A DNA stretch of 64,000 nt, from NCBI GenBank assembly GCA_024400425.1, contig JAKSMV010000001.1:157351-221350 (forward strand), given 5' to 3'. The translations under genes were made by a program, and so were the position numbers. The stretch's first letter is position 1. Each line of letters opens with the position of its first letter. Shown piece by piece: positions 63,988 to 64,000 of this stretch. This DNA is from Bacteroidales bacterium. Lineage in GTDB: Bacteria; Bacteroidota; Bacteroidia; Bacteroidales; F082. The notes beneath the pieces were generated by a model. That model did not search any database. It was not told where the DNA came from and saw nothing but the letters and a program-made list of their open reading frames with translations.

Positions 63988-64000
63988 CGCGGCAAATGAG

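Noticed and set aside
1..64000. tRNA, rRNA, integrase or transposase genes marking an integrated element
   Set aside because: None was recognised in the gaps or among the ORFs, so I do not call a prophage, transposon or integrative element boundary.

Overview
The window looks like chromosome from a member of the Bacteroidales (Bacteroidota); genus is not resolvable by eye. The evidence is: recurrent TAnnTTTG promoter -7 boxes, few Shine-Dalgarno sites, two secreted proteins ending in type IX secretion (T9SS) C-terminal sorting domains, BspA-type leucine-rich repeats, and the gene order ftsX-DUF3098-uppP-truB-queA. I recognised no tRNA, rRNA, CRISPR array, integrase or transposase.

Region 1 (1-18 kb) is core genome. 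It holds the end of gpmA, a BspA-like surface protein in an operon with a TPR lipoprotein regulator, glycyl-tRNA synthetase, the ftsX-to-queA operon, a T9SS-exported repeat protein, an acyl-CoA carboxylase beta subunit, an ABC exporter and a U32 peptidase. Seven copies of a small CCATGG-centred palindrome lie here. Four of them sit in frame inside coding sequences.

Region 2 (18-27.8 kb) is a polysaccharide O-acetylation locus. It alternates three AlgJ/AlgX-like SGNH proteins with two AlgI-like MBOAT acyltransferases and faces a membrane-anchored GH16-like glycosidase. The SGNH proteins and the glycosidase share a short helical motif.

Region 3 (28-36 kb) is accessory. It has a radical SAM/SPASM enzyme followed by an unannotated 34-residue two-cysteine peptide (a probable RiPP pair), several tiny genes, an rtcB RNA-ligase operon with a basic mini-protein and a putative zinc protease, and a string of small hypothetical genes, one of them frameshifted.

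Region 4 (36.5-64 kb) is a defence island. It carries a DUF6266 gene, an unusual array of 11-bp repeats, a catalytically dead long Argonaute with an uncharacterised 392-aa partner, a Druantia III-like pair (about 1173 aa plus a 1745-aa DUF1998 helicase) with a 333-aa third gene, and a type I restriction-modification operon (WYL regulator, hsdR, hsdS, PrrC-like ATPase, hsdM) followed by a DUF2130 nuclease-like gene. An AAA_14/DUF4143 ATPase closes the window. A 19-bp palindrome, TGTGCAG-N5-CTGCACA, lies exactly 9 bp upstream of the -7 boxes of both hsdR and the DUF2130 gene, and a near-perfect third copy lies upstream of the WYL gene. This suggests a dedicated regulon. A roughly 100-bp direct repeat brackets the Druantia/R-M block.

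The best candidates for undescribed biology are the Argonaute pair, the radical SAM peptide pair, the WYL-linked palindrome regulon and the in-frame palindromic element.
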